A DNA stretch of 10,662 nt from Nitrospirota bacterium (lineage in GTDB: Bacteria; Nitrospirota; Thermodesulfovibrionia; Thermodesulfovibrionales; Magnetobacteriaceae). The position numbers were made by a program, and so were the translations under genes. Below the pieces are notes generated by a model that searched no databases, was not told the origin of the DNA, and saw only the letters and a list, made by a program, of their open reading frames with translations. Of this stretch, positions 1 to 6,852 are shown piece after piece; the first letter of the stretch is position 1; the number at the start of each line of letters is the position of its first letter. The stretch spans positions 1 to 10,662 of the forward strand of contig JADFXZ010000072.1 of the NCBI GenBank assembly GCA_015233265.1. Direction: 5' to 3'.

Positions 1-67
1 ATCTCTCAAAAAATCAAAACTGACGCCACGACTGATTTTGATGGTGGATTTAGGGCATCAACCCATC

Positions 68-97
68 TTGACAAATAAAAAAATAAAATGTTAATGT
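68..97 (+). promoter_or_regulatory. Predicted sigma70 promoter of rpsU
   Basis: A perfect -35 hexamer TTGACA (68-73) is followed after 18 bases by TAATGT (92-97). A TG one base upstream of that hexamer (89-90) makes it an extended -10, which compensates for the weak hexamer. Transcription would start near 104, leaving an AT-rich leader of about 50 bases before the rpsU ribosome binding site. The call rests on pattern only; no start site has been measured. Confidence 0.5.
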
Positions 98-153
98 AGC
101 CAATGTTGATAATTTTATATAAATTAAATCTAAAACAGGGAGGAGGGGTATGA

Positions 154-348
154 ATGCCCATGATCAGCGTAAAGGACAGCGATTCCTTCGAACTTGCACT
201 GAAGCGCTTTAAGAAGCAGTGCGAGAAAGAAGGCATACTGTCTGAGATCAAAAGAAGAGAACATTATGAGAAGCCCAGCATAAAAAGGAAAAAGAAGATT
301 ATAGCAGCCCGTAAGAAGGCAGCTAAGCGTGTAGCGTTATCACAATAA
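154..348 (+). CDS. rpsU: Small ribosomal subunit protein bS21
   Basis: The product is a 64-residue S21 protein, a small basic component of the 30S subunit near the 3' end of 16S rRNA that takes part in translation initiation. The sequence shows the family pattern. An acidic and hydrophobic N-terminus runs into LKRFKKQCEKEG (about residues 16-27), followed by RREHYEKPS and a Lys/Arg-rich C-terminal tail (KRKKKIIAARKKAAKR). Length fits the family (about 60-70 residues). A strong ribosome binding site, AGGAGGGG (141-148), lies 5 bases before the ATG at 154. ATG 160 is a possible alternative, but S21 proteins usually begin MP, which favours 154. An ATG at 150 is in another frame. The gene has its own promoter candidate upstream and a hairpin downstream that separates it from the NIF3-dnaG pair. 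Confidence 0.96.
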   Translation: MPMISVKDSDSFELALKRFKKQCEKEGILSEIKRREHYEKPSIKRKKKIIAARKKAAKRVALSQ

Positions 349-370
349 TGCATCACCCTTCCTCGTCTTG

Positions 371-410
371 CCGCAGCTTGATTTACTGGAGCTGCGGTAT
401 GGCTTTTTTT
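371..410 (+). terminator. Hairpin with T tract after rpsU
   Basis: CCGCAGCT (371-378) pairs perfectly with AGCTGCGG (390-397) across an 11-base loop. A run of seven T (404-410) follows six bases after the stem. The gap before the T run makes this a less than ideal intrinsic terminator, so partial read-through into the next genes is plausible. In E. coli an attenuating terminator also separates rpsU from dnaG. Confidence 0.7.
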
Positions 411-456
411 ATCTCTGAGCTTACTGGCTGAATTTGTTAAAGGAGCAGGGAAGTCT

Positions 457-1422
457 ATGACACTATCTGAAGTCTATAAAAGTGCGGTGCGCCATGCGAT
501 AGAAAGTGACCCGCGGGGAACTGACAGTGTAGCCCGTTACCTTGAGGATAGAAAAAGGCAGTTCGATGACCTCAGGGAAAAAGACAAGGAGTTCTTCGAT
601 ATGGAGTCCTTGTCCAATCCATATGCCGACACGCGCATATTAAACGGCACTGGAGACGAGGAGATCACAGCCGCCCTTGTTGGCATAGACATAGAGACCC
701 CTGAATTACTGTTAGCTGATAATTTAAGGACAAAGGGCGCCAGGGTTGACGCCGTAATTGCCCACCACCCGGAAGGGATGCCTTATTCAAATCTTCACGA
801 AGTGATGTCTATGCAGGCAGATATCTTAATGGCCGCCGGAGTCCCCATCAATGTAGCCGAAGGTCTCATGGAAGGCCGCATAAGCGAGGTAAAGCGCAAA
901 CTAATGCCAGTAAACACCTCGCGTCCAGTTGACGCGGCAAGGCTCCTGGGGTTTCCATTTATGTGCATTCACACGCCGGCAGACAATATGGTTGCCGCAT
1001 ATCTGCAGGCGCTCTTTGACACAAACAAGCCCTATGCCCTTACCAACATAATCGATATGCTCATGGAAATCGAGGAGTATAAGGATGCGGCGCGCAGTTT
1101 TTGTGCCCCGAATATTTTACTTGGCAGCGCGCAGAGAAAGGCTGGCAGGATATTCGTTGACATGACAGGCGGCACAGAGGGCGCTAAGGACATCTTTCAG
1201 GTCTTGTCATCAAGCGGCATTAACACAATAGTGGGTATGCACATGAGCGAAGAACATAAAAAAGAAGCCGAAAAACATCATATAAATGTAGTAATCGCTG
1301 GACACATATCAAGCGACAACCTGGGAATGAATTTGTTGTTCGATAAGATATTTAAAGACAGTAACGTTGTTGTCACTGGCTGTTCCGGCTTCAGGCGCAT
1401 CGCAGCCCGCAACTTCGCTTAA
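457..1422 (+). CDS. NIF3/DUF34 family metal-binding protein
   Basis: The product is a 321-residue protein of the NIF3 (NGG1p-interacting factor 3, DUF34) family, whose members form toroidal oligomers with a di-metal site. The biochemical role is not settled, although some members are annotated as GTP cyclohydrolase I type 2. The likely metal-binding segments are visible: an AHHPEG motif (His103-His104), HTPADN (His172, Asp175) and AGHISSDNLG (His283) near the C-terminus. The first 60 or so residues form a charged, probably helical extension before the NIF3 core (VGIDIETPELLLADNL). The ATG at 457 is preceded by AGGAG (441-445, 11 bases away) and AGGGA (447-451, 5 bases away). The gene ends ten bases before dnaG and is probably co-transcribed with it. 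No promoter of its own is evident after the rpsU hairpin, so it may depend on read-through. Family assignment is confident; function is not. Confidence 0.85.
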   Translation: MTLSEVYKSAVRHAIESDPRGTDSVARYLEDRKRQFDDLREKDKEFFDMESLSNPYADTRILNGTGDEEITAALVGIDIETPELLLADNLRTKGARVDAVIAHHPEGMPYSNLHEVMSMQADILMAAGVPINVAEGLMEGRISEVKRKLMPVNTSRPVDAARLLGFPFMCIHTPADNMVAAYLQALFDTNKPYALTNIIDMLMEIEEYKDAARSFCAPNILLGSAQRKAGRIFVDMTGGTEGAKDIFQVLSSSGINTIVGMHMSEEHKKEAEKHHINVVIAGHISSDNLGMNLLFDKIFKDSNVVVTGCSGFRRIAARNFA

Positions 1423-1432
1423 CAACAACCGG

Positions 1433-3127
1433 ATGGACTCTCAGGGTATCCGGCAAGAGATAAAATCCCGCATAGATATAGTCGATATAATCTCGGACTA
1501 TGTCGGGCTAAACAAGTCGGGGACGAGCTTTAAGGGCCTTTGCCCGTTTCATGCTGAGAAAACGCCGTCATTTGTTGTCAGCCCCGAAAAACAAGTCTTC
1601 TACTGCTTTGGCTGCGGCATGGGCGGCGATGTCATCACCTTTGTGATGAAAGAAGATGGAATTTCTTATAACGAGGCGATAAGAAAATTAGCCGAGCGCG
1701 CCGGGGTTAAGCTCACGCCGCTCAACGCTCAAAACGTTCAGGAACGGGAAGTCCTCCTGCAAATTCACAAATCAGCGGCGGCATTTTTTAGAGGTCATCT
1801 CAGGAAATCCGAAAAGGCTCTGGGCTATCTCCAGAGGCGCGGCATCGCTAAAGAGTCTATCGAGAGGTTTTCCATAGGCGCCGCCCCTGAGGGCTGGGAC
1901 GGCCTGCTTAGGCATCTACACAAGGAGGGCTTCCATGACAGACACCTAAGGCTCTGCGGCGTAGTTGTATATAAGGAAAATAGCCAGTTTGACTTTCACA
2001 GAGACAGGATAGTGTTTCCTATTCATAACGCCTCCGGAGACATTGTGGCATTTGGTGGGCGGGCGATAGAAAAAGATTTCGAACCTAAGTATTTAAATTC
2101 TCCGGAGACGCCCATTTTTCAGAAGAAACGAGTCCTCTTTGGCCTTAACGCGGCAAAAGAGGCAATGAAGACCGCAAAACACGCCATCATCGTAGAGGGA
2201 TATATCGATGTGGTCATGTGCCACCAGTACGGGTTTGCAAACGTGGTTGCCCCGCTTGGAACTGCCCTCACAGAAGACCATGTTAGACTGCTTCAGAGGT
2301 TCACAAAAGAGGTAATAGTGGTGTTTGACGGCGACGAGGCGGGGATAAGGGCGGCAAAGCGCGCTATGCCGGTTATCCTCAAGGAAGGGCTTGTCGTGAA
2401 GGCACTGCTGTTGCCGCACAATAGCGACCCGGACAGCTTTCTTTGTAGCCGCGGGGCAGGGGAATTCAAAGGGCTGCTTTCTGCGGCCAGCTCATACGTG
2501 GAGTTTATGCTCAGAAATGGAGGCTATGGCGTTGATAATCTCAGGGAAATCTACGATACCTTAGCCGTGGCACAGGACACAGTGCTGCGTGCTCAACTGG
2601 TTGAGGAGCTATCGAACAAGGCATCTATTTCTGAGTCCGTACTGAGGAGAAAATTAAAGGAGCGCTCCAAGCCAACCCGCTTAACCCGCGCAGTTGTCCG
2701 CTCGGGGCAAATGCTCGATGAGGAGGTACTGCTTGGCGCCTACCTAAGCGCTCAGGACTCGGTGGAGATGTTTAAACCCCTGATGGGGCTTTTGGAGCTG
2801 ATTGAAAACGAATTAATAAGAAGGATATTTAGTGAACTTTTTAGTGGCAGCATAACTCCCACAATAGAAGGGCTGTCTGAAATCTGTACCGAGGACGAAA
2901 TTGCCTACATTGCCGGGCTTATCGTCAACCCAAATGTCGAAAAAGAACATATCGAGAAAAATGTCGGGGACTGTATTAAAAACCTCAGAAAAAAGTGGCT
3001 CAAAAGAAAGCTCGACGAGATTCAGGATAAAATCAACAAGGCATCGGCTTTAAATAACCTTGAGGAGTTAGCCGCACTCGTAGAGGAAAGCAAGAGATAT
3101 AACAAAGAAAAGCGCGGCCTGTTTTAA
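1433..3127 (+). CDS. dnaG: DNA primase DnaG
   Basis: The product is a 564-residue primase that makes RNA primers for lagging-strand synthesis with the replicative helicase; E. coli DnaG has 581 residues. An N-terminal zinc-binding domain of CHC2 type has Cys37, His40, Cys58 and Cys61 (CPFH and CFGC). The RNA polymerase core follows with FGGR (207-210) and KYLNSPET (219-226). The TOPRIM fold has catalytic Glu255 in VEGYID and the DGD acidic pair Asp299/Asp301. The last 130 or so residues are a helical helicase-binding region. The ATG at 1433 gives the normal start, MDSQGIRQEIKSRIDIVDII. The frame stays open upstream to a TTG at 1367, but that stretch overlaps the NIF3 gene and is not primase-like. 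No Shine-Dalgarno sequence precedes 1433, so translation is probably coupled to NIF3, which stops 10 bases earlier. No rpoD follows. Confidence 0.97.
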   Translation: MDSQGIRQEIKSRIDIVDIISDYVGLNKSGTSFKGLCPFHAEKTPSFVVSPEKQVFYCFGCGMGGDVITFVMKEDGISYNEAIRKLAERAGVKLTPLNAQNVQEREVLLQIHKSAAAFFRGHLRKSEKALGYLQRRGIAKESIERFSIGAAPEGWDGLLRHLHKEGFHDRHLRLCGVVVYKENSQFDFHRDRIVFPIHNASGDIVAFGGRAIEKDFEPKYLNSPETPIFQKKRVLFGLNAAKEAMKTAKHAIIVEGYIDVVMCHQYGFANVVAPLGTALTEDHVRLLQRFTKEVIVVFDGDEAGIRAAKRAMPVILKEGLVVKALLLPHNSDPDSFLCSRGAGEFKGLLSAASSYVEFMLRNGGYGVDNLREIYDTLAVAQDTVLRAQLVEELSNKASISESVLRRKLKERSKPTRLTRAVVRSGQMLDEEVLLGAYLSAQDSVEMFKPLMGLLELIENELIRRIFSELFSGSITPTIEGLSEICTEDEIAYIAGLIVNPNVEKEHIEKNVGDCIKNLRKKWLKRKLDEIQDKINKASALNNLEELAALVEESKRYNKEKRGLF

Positions 3128-3242
3128 GTGTAATAAGCGGGGGGCGGGTCAGGGCAATCGCATTGGAAACTCACACTATCAATTCCCTCTCGGCGCTTTA
3201 TTTTTCACGTATTTTTCTGCTAACATAACGCTATACTTATTT

Positions 3243-3248
3243 AGGAGG
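3243..3248 (+). promoter_or_regulatory. Ribosome binding site selecting the TTG start of gspG
   Basis: AGGAGG lies 8 bases before TTG 3257, an ideal spacing. The ATG at 3252 is only 3 bases from the motif and is followed by GTT and the stop TGA, so it cannot start gspG. ATG codons at 3272 and 3278 are in frame but too far from this site. Confidence 0.75.
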
Positions 3249-3256
3249 AAAATGGT

Positions 3257-3688
3257 TTGAAATTAAGAGAGATGCTGATGGTTAAAGATAGGCGGGGCTT
3301 TACGCTGATTGAGCTTCTGGTGGTCATGCTGATTCTTGGGCTTTTGGCCGCACTGGTTGCCCCGCGCATGTTTAGTAAGGTTGGAAAGAGCAAACAATCA
3401 GCCGCTAAGGCACAGATTGAACTGCTTGGTCAGGCTCTCGAACAGTTCAAGGTGGATACCGGCCGGTTCCCCTCGAGCGAGGAGGGCCTTGAAGCGCTTC
3501 AGAAAAACCCCGGCGCCGACGGCTGGGACGGCCCATATTTAAAGAAAAACATCCCGCCTGACCCATGGAAACGCCCGTATCACTATGTCTTTCCAGGCAG
3601 ACACGGCGACTACGACCTCTACTCATTCGGCGCAGACGGGGCAGAAGGCGGCGAAGGCGAAAATAAAGACGTCACGAGCTGGGAATAA
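3257..3688 (+). CDS. gspG: Type II secretion major pseudopilin GspG
   Basis: The product is a 143-residue prepilin-like protein that would polymerise into the inner-membrane pseudopilus of a type II secretion system. A short basic leader (KDRRG) ends at Gly14 and is followed by FTLIELLVVMLILGLLAAL. Prepilin peptidase (GspO/PilD) would cut after Gly14 and methylate Phe15; Glu19 is the conserved Glu5 of the mature protein. GspG hallmarks follow: TGRFPSSEEGLEAL (68-81), GWDGPYL, DPWKRPYHY (102-110) and the calcium-loop region SFGADGAEGGEGE near the C-terminus. The start is the TTG at 3257, judged from the ribosome binding site. No other gsp gene is visible on either side, so it either works with secretion genes elsewhere or stands alone. 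Its 129-base upstream gap holds only weak promoter-like hexamers. Confidence 0.94.
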   Translation: MKLREMLMVKDRRGFTLIELLVVMLILGLLAALVAPRMFSKVGKSKQSAAKAQIELLGQALEQFKVDTGRFPSSEEGLEALQKNPGADGWDGPYLKKNIPPDPWKRPYHYVFPGRHGDYDLYSFGADGAEGGEGENKDVTSWE

Positions 3689-3703
3689 CAGGAGTCCCGA
3701 ACG

Positions 3704-3732
3704 TTGCAAGCTTCGGCCAACTGTTATATAGT
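3704..3732 (+). promoter_or_regulatory. Predicted promoter of the restriction-modification operon
   Basis: TTGCAA (3704-3709, 4 of 6 consensus bases) and TATAGT (3727-3732, 5 of 6) are separated by the optimal 17 bases. Transcription would begin near 3739. It lies 15 bases after the gspG stop and about 90-120 bases before the nuclease start, so the module can be transcribed independently. Inferred from sequence pattern only. Confidence 0.5.
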
Positions 3733-3736
3733 AAGA

Positions 3737-3777
3737 CCGAGAATATCGGGTGATGGTTAGAATGGCAACACTGTGTT
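3737..3777. promoter_or_regulatory. Two small palindromes downstream of the R-M promoter
   Basis: CCGA-GAATA-TCGG (3737-3749) overlaps the predicted transcription start. AACAC-T-GTGTT (3767-3777) lies about 18 bases further on. Either could be an operator that restrains nuclease expression or a short structure in the leader RNA. They differ in sequence, are short enough to occur by chance, and no controller (C) protein gene is visible nearby. Confidence 0.25.
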
Positions 3778-3842
3778 TTTAATGTGACCACTATTAGGAT
3801 GGGGCTTTGGTAAGAAGATAGAGCGTGGCTAAAGTCAATAAT

Positions 3843-3848
3843 GGGGGG
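3843..3848 (+). promoter_or_regulatory. G-rich ribosome binding site favouring the GTG 3855 start
   Basis: Six G residues (3843-3848) can pair with the CCUCC anti-Shine-Dalgarno sequence using one G-U wobble. They sit 6 bases before GTG 3855. The other in-frame candidate, GTG 3825, has no comparable site in front of it. Confidence 0.4.
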
Positions 3849-3854
3849 CAATGC

Positions 3855-4667
3855 GTGATAAAAACATCCTGCCTTGATGTTTTTGAGCAATGCGTGACAG
3901 CTGTTTCAGCTGGTGAATTGGTTGAGTCAATAAGCGCTAAAGATAAAGAGTTTCATTTCCAAAATTGGTTTGAGAGGCGGTTGCAAAATCTCACACTACA
4001 CTTTGAGGGTTCGGGACGAAACACATACCCTGACTTTTGTTTAGTAGAGTATTCCGAAGGATATGAGATCAAGGGACTTGCATGGCCCGGGCGGCAGCGT
4101 GACTATGATTCCAACAGCCAAGTCCCCACAGGCTATCACAACGGACGCCAAATCTACTACGTGTTCGGACGCTACCCGGCTGATCTGACACCATATTCTG
4201 ACCATGTCAGTGGGCAGAGGAAATATCCGGTTGTTGACCTGGTAATATGTCATGGCGATTTCCTCAACGCTGACAACCAGTATGTTCATAAAAACAAGAG
4301 CGTGAAGGGGTTTGGAACATACGGCGACATTATGATTCGGGATCGCAAGATGTATGTTGCTCCTACTCCATTTGCTGTCACAGAGGGAACAACTGGTCTT
4401 ATGACTATGATTCTACCTGAACATACGGAAGTGGATTCTCGTTTCAGAGAAGTTGGTAGATTGTGTAGAATCGAAGCAGAGGAGCTTATTGTAGGCTATA
4501 CGTTTGATCTCAGGACAAATGAGATTAGAGCTGAACAAGTAATAAATCCACATGCCGGGACAGAACACCGCTTTGTAGCATATCGTCTTTCCAATCAGTC
4601 AATGAAGCCGGTTTCCATGATAGAACAAGGTGTAATTCTCGAAGAACATGACGGAAGCGGCGAATAA
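3855..4667 (+). CDS. Putative type II restriction endonuclease, PD-(D/E)XK fold
   Basis: I do not recognise a named family, but the protein shows a nuclease core. With GTG 3855 as start (270 residues), Pro59-Asp60 in NTYPDF is followed after ten residues by Glu71-Ile72-Lys73 in YEIKGL, the classical PD-(D/E)XK spacing that binds Mg2+ and cleaves DNA. An upstream helix with WFERRL may supply the extra Glu often seen in this fold. A DSNSQVP segment after the active site resembles the D/N-S-x-x-P stretch I recall from several type II enzymes. No signal peptide, membrane segment or helicase motif is seen. GTG 3825 would add ten residues but lacks a ribosome binding site. The TAA stop shares its last A with the ATG of the methyltransferase gene, which strongly supports a restriction role. 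Recognition sequence is unknown. Confidence 0.75.
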   Translation: MIKTSCLDVFEQCVTAVSAGELVESISAKDKEFHFQNWFERRLQNLTLHFEGSGRNTYPDFCLVEYSEGYEIKGLAWPGRQRDYDSNSQVPTGYHNGRQIYYVFGRYPADLTPYSDHVSGQRKYPVVDLVICHGDFLNADNQYVHKNKSVKGFGTYGDIMIRDRKMYVAPTPFAVTEGTTGLMTMILPEHTEVDSRFREVGRLCRIEAEELIVGYTFDLRTNEIRAEQVINPHAGTEHRFVAYRLSNQSMKPVSMIEQGVILEEHDGSGE

Positions 4668-6829
4668 TGACTGAAATTGCTCAATCTGGCGTTTTTTCAA
4701 ATCCGATAGAAACTGCGGCAACCGCACTTGAAACAGACTTTCCCATCGTTGAGGTGAGTCAGGTAGCGGAGCAGGAAAGCTGGCGCAAAGAAGTCAACCG
4801 TCCCATTTATCATATACATAAGTGGTGGGCTACACGACTTGGTTCTGTTTTTCGTGCAATAACGCTCTCGGCTTTGAGCAGACACGATGCTGATATATGG
4901 CAGGGTTTTTATAAAAAACATAATCTGTCGGGAAAGGTAGTTCTTGACCCCTTCATGGGTAGTGGCACAACTATAGGCGAGGCGCTTAAGCTAGGAGCTA
5001 AGGCTGTTGGGTGTGATGTCAATCCTGTTAGCAGCTTCATAGTGCGCCGTGCGTTGACGCGTGTTTCTGAGTTAAAGCTGCGTGCCGCGTTTGCGAATCT
5101 TGAAAGCGAAGTAGCACCAAAAATCAGGCAATATTATCAGACCGTTGATCCAATGTCCGGTGACTATATCCCCGTACTATACTTTTTTTGGGTTAAAACT
5201 GTGACTACTTCTGACGGTAAATCCGTGCCGTTATTTTCGCGCTATGTTTTTGCACAGGATGCATATCCCAAGAATAAGCCGCGCGCACAAATTGTCTGCC
5301 CAGACTGCTGGGGGTTATTTGCAGAACGCTACGACGCAACTGCGGTAGACTGTCCACATTGTTCCTGCAATTTTAATCCGCAGAAAGGGACAGCCGTTGG
5401 GCAATATGTTACGACAAAAGAAGGAAAACGGTATCGAATTAAGAATATTCTATCCATCGGCATTAAGCCTCCTGCACATCGGCTTTACGCGATACTTGCA
5501 GTACGCCCGGATGGTGAGAAAGTATATCTGCCAGCCAGTGAAGGTGATCACGCATTGTTTTCTGAGGCTGAGGCTAAGTTGACAAAGGAAGATTTGCCGC
5601 TTCCAACCCTGGCTCTACGGCAAGGTCATAATACCGCACAAGCTCTCGGATATAACTATATGTACTGGCGTGATTTTTTCAACGATAGACAATTGCTCTG
5701 CCTCGGTATGTTGTTAAGGGGTATCCTTAAAATTGAAGACAAGGAAATCCAAGACCAGCTGCTGTGCCTGTTTTCAAGCACCCTTGAATTTAACAACCTT
5801 TTCTGCAGCTACAAGGGTGAGGGAACTGGCGCAGTCCGCCATATGTTTTCGCATCACATTCTGAAGCCAGAACGTACGCCTCTTGAAAATTCGGTATGGG
5901 GAACTGATAAAAGCAGCGGTACATTTAGCACACTTTTCGAGTCTCGTCTGATACGCGCTAAGCGCTACCTCGATGAACCGTTTGAGGTTGAGTTGACGCA
6001 TGATCTGTTTGGAATTGCCACTGGTGCAAAAAAAGTTACTGCCAGTGCATCGATAGATGTACCTTGTGTGGCATCATGGCAGGAACTTATCGATTGCCCC
6101 AAAGGGGCGCTGATTCTCAATGGCAACAGTACATGTCTTCCTCTGCCGGAGAAGGCTGTAGATGCGGTTGTAACCGATCCTCCATATTTTGACTTTGTTC
6201 ATTATAGTGAATTAAGCGATTTTTTCTTTGCATGGCTTGCACCCGTGCTAAGGGATAGCTGTGCATGGTTTAATAAATCTGACTCCTCGGATGTGGGCGA
6301 AGTACAGCAGAAAGACCCCCGTGCCTTCGCAGGTCAGCTTTCTCGTGTATTTACAGAATGTCATCGTGTGCTGAAAGATGATGGTGTACTTGCATTCAGT
6401 TTTCATCATTCAAGGGCAGACGGCTGGGCTGCAATTTATGAGGCTATTGCTAATGCTGGGTTCTATACAGTCGCGGCATATCCAGTTCATGCAGAGTTAC
6501 GCTCCTCCAGCCCTAAGTCGGCAGCCAAAGACCCGATTAGCCTCGATGCAATTATAGTATGTAAAAAGGAGCCACACGCGGCGCAATGTCTTCCAGAGGG
6601 TTATGTGCTTAGTAAAACCAGCGAGCTGGTGCGTAAACTTCAAGGAGCTGGTATGGGTATATCATCTGCCGACCGCTTTGTAATTGGCGCCTCGCAAATG
6701 CTGATAACCACTTCAGCACAATTGCTGTCATTTGAAAACATCAGGCAGAGACTGGAAGCCCTGCGCCTACGGCTGCTGTCGGACGAAAAGCGTCAATGCG
6801 GGGTGATTGCCAATTGCCTCCCTGAATAA
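4667..6829 (+). CDS. DNA amino-methyltransferase with Zn-ribbon (DUF1156/COG1743-like)
   Basis: The product is a 720-residue modification enzyme expected to transfer methyl groups from S-adenosylmethionine to adenine N6 or cytosine N4. An N-terminal HIHKWWATR segment (49-57) resembles the H-x-WWA-R signature of the DUF1156/COG1743 methylases. The AdoMet-binding motif I is LDPFMGSGTT (Asp94-Thr102), followed by an acidic GCDVNP. The catalytic motif IV is DPPY (504-507), then FDFVHYSELSDFF. About 400 residues separate the two, including a Zn-ribbon with Cys211/Cys214 (CPDC) and Cys229/Cys232 (CPHC). The order motif I, long insert, motif IV matches the alpha-type arrangement, so the insert probably contains target recognition. 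The ATG overlaps the nuclease stop (TAATG), and the gene ends 23 bases before the convergent metG. Its role is to protect host DNA from the linked nuclease; an orphan function is less likely given the coupling. Confidence 0.88.
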   Translation: MTEIAQSGVFSNPIETAATALETDFPIVEVSQVAEQESWRKEVNRPIYHIHKWWATRLGSVFRAITLSALSRHDADIWQGFYKKHNLSGKVVLDPFMGSGTTIGEALKLGAKAVGCDVNPVSSFIVRRALTRVSELKLRAAFANLESEVAPKIRQYYQTVDPMSGDYIPVLYFFWVKTVTTSDGKSVPLFSRYVFAQDAYPKNKPRAQIVCPDCWGLFAERYDATAVDCPHCSCNFNPQKGTAVGQYVTTKEGKRYRIKNILSIGIKPPAHRLYAILAVRPDGEKVYLPASEGDHALFSEAEAKLTKEDLPLPTLALRQGHNTAQALGYNYMYWRDFFNDRQLLCLGMLLRGILKIEDKEIQDQLLCLFSSTLEFNNLFCSYKGEGTGAVRHMFSHHILKPERTPLENSVWGTDKSSGTFSTLFESRLIRAKRYLDEPFEVELTHDLFGIATGAKKVTASASIDVPCVASWQELIDCPKGALILNGNSTCLPLPEKAVDAVVTDPPYFDFVHYSELSDFFFAWLAPVLRDSCAWFNKSDSSDVGEVQQKDPRAFAGQLSRVFTECHRVLKDDGVLAFSFHHSRADGWAAIYEAIANAGFYTVAAYPVHAELRSSSPKSAAKDPISLDAIIVCKKEPHAAQCLPEGYVLSKTSELVRKLQGAGMGISSADRFVIGASQMLITTSAQLLSFENIRQRLEALRLRLLSDEKRQCGVIANCLPE

Positions 6830-6852
6830 GGGCTTCTATTTTAGTTGCGCGT

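Noticed and set aside
1..94. Two + strand frames are open from the left edge, stopping at 76-78 and 92-94, and could be the 3' end of a gene.
   Set aside because: Both are open equally, they are short, neither translation resembles a known protein end, and the stretch contains inverted repeats and the rpsU promoter.
2093..2419. Open frame of 108 codons on the - strand inside dnaG.
   Set aside because: It lies entirely opposite the primase TOPRIM region and is a shadow of it.
3201..3237. Promoter for gspG with TAACAT (3221-3226) or TATACT (3232-3237) as -10.
   Set aside because: Neither has a recognisable -35 at proper spacing, and TATACT would place the start inside the ribosome binding site.
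3753..3782. Nine-codon mini-frame (ATG GTT AGA ...) in the leader of the restriction-modification module.
   Set aside because: No proper ribosome binding site and too short to separate from chance.
6820..6844. CCCT-GAATA-AGGG followed by a T-rich stretch at the end of the methyltransferase gene, as a terminator.
   Set aside because: A four-base stem is too weak and the T run is only four; no convincing terminator is seen in the convergent gap.
3690..6852. Direct or inverted repeats bounding the restriction-modification module as a mobile element.
   Set aside because: I compared the two junctions by eye and found no matching ends longer than a few bases.
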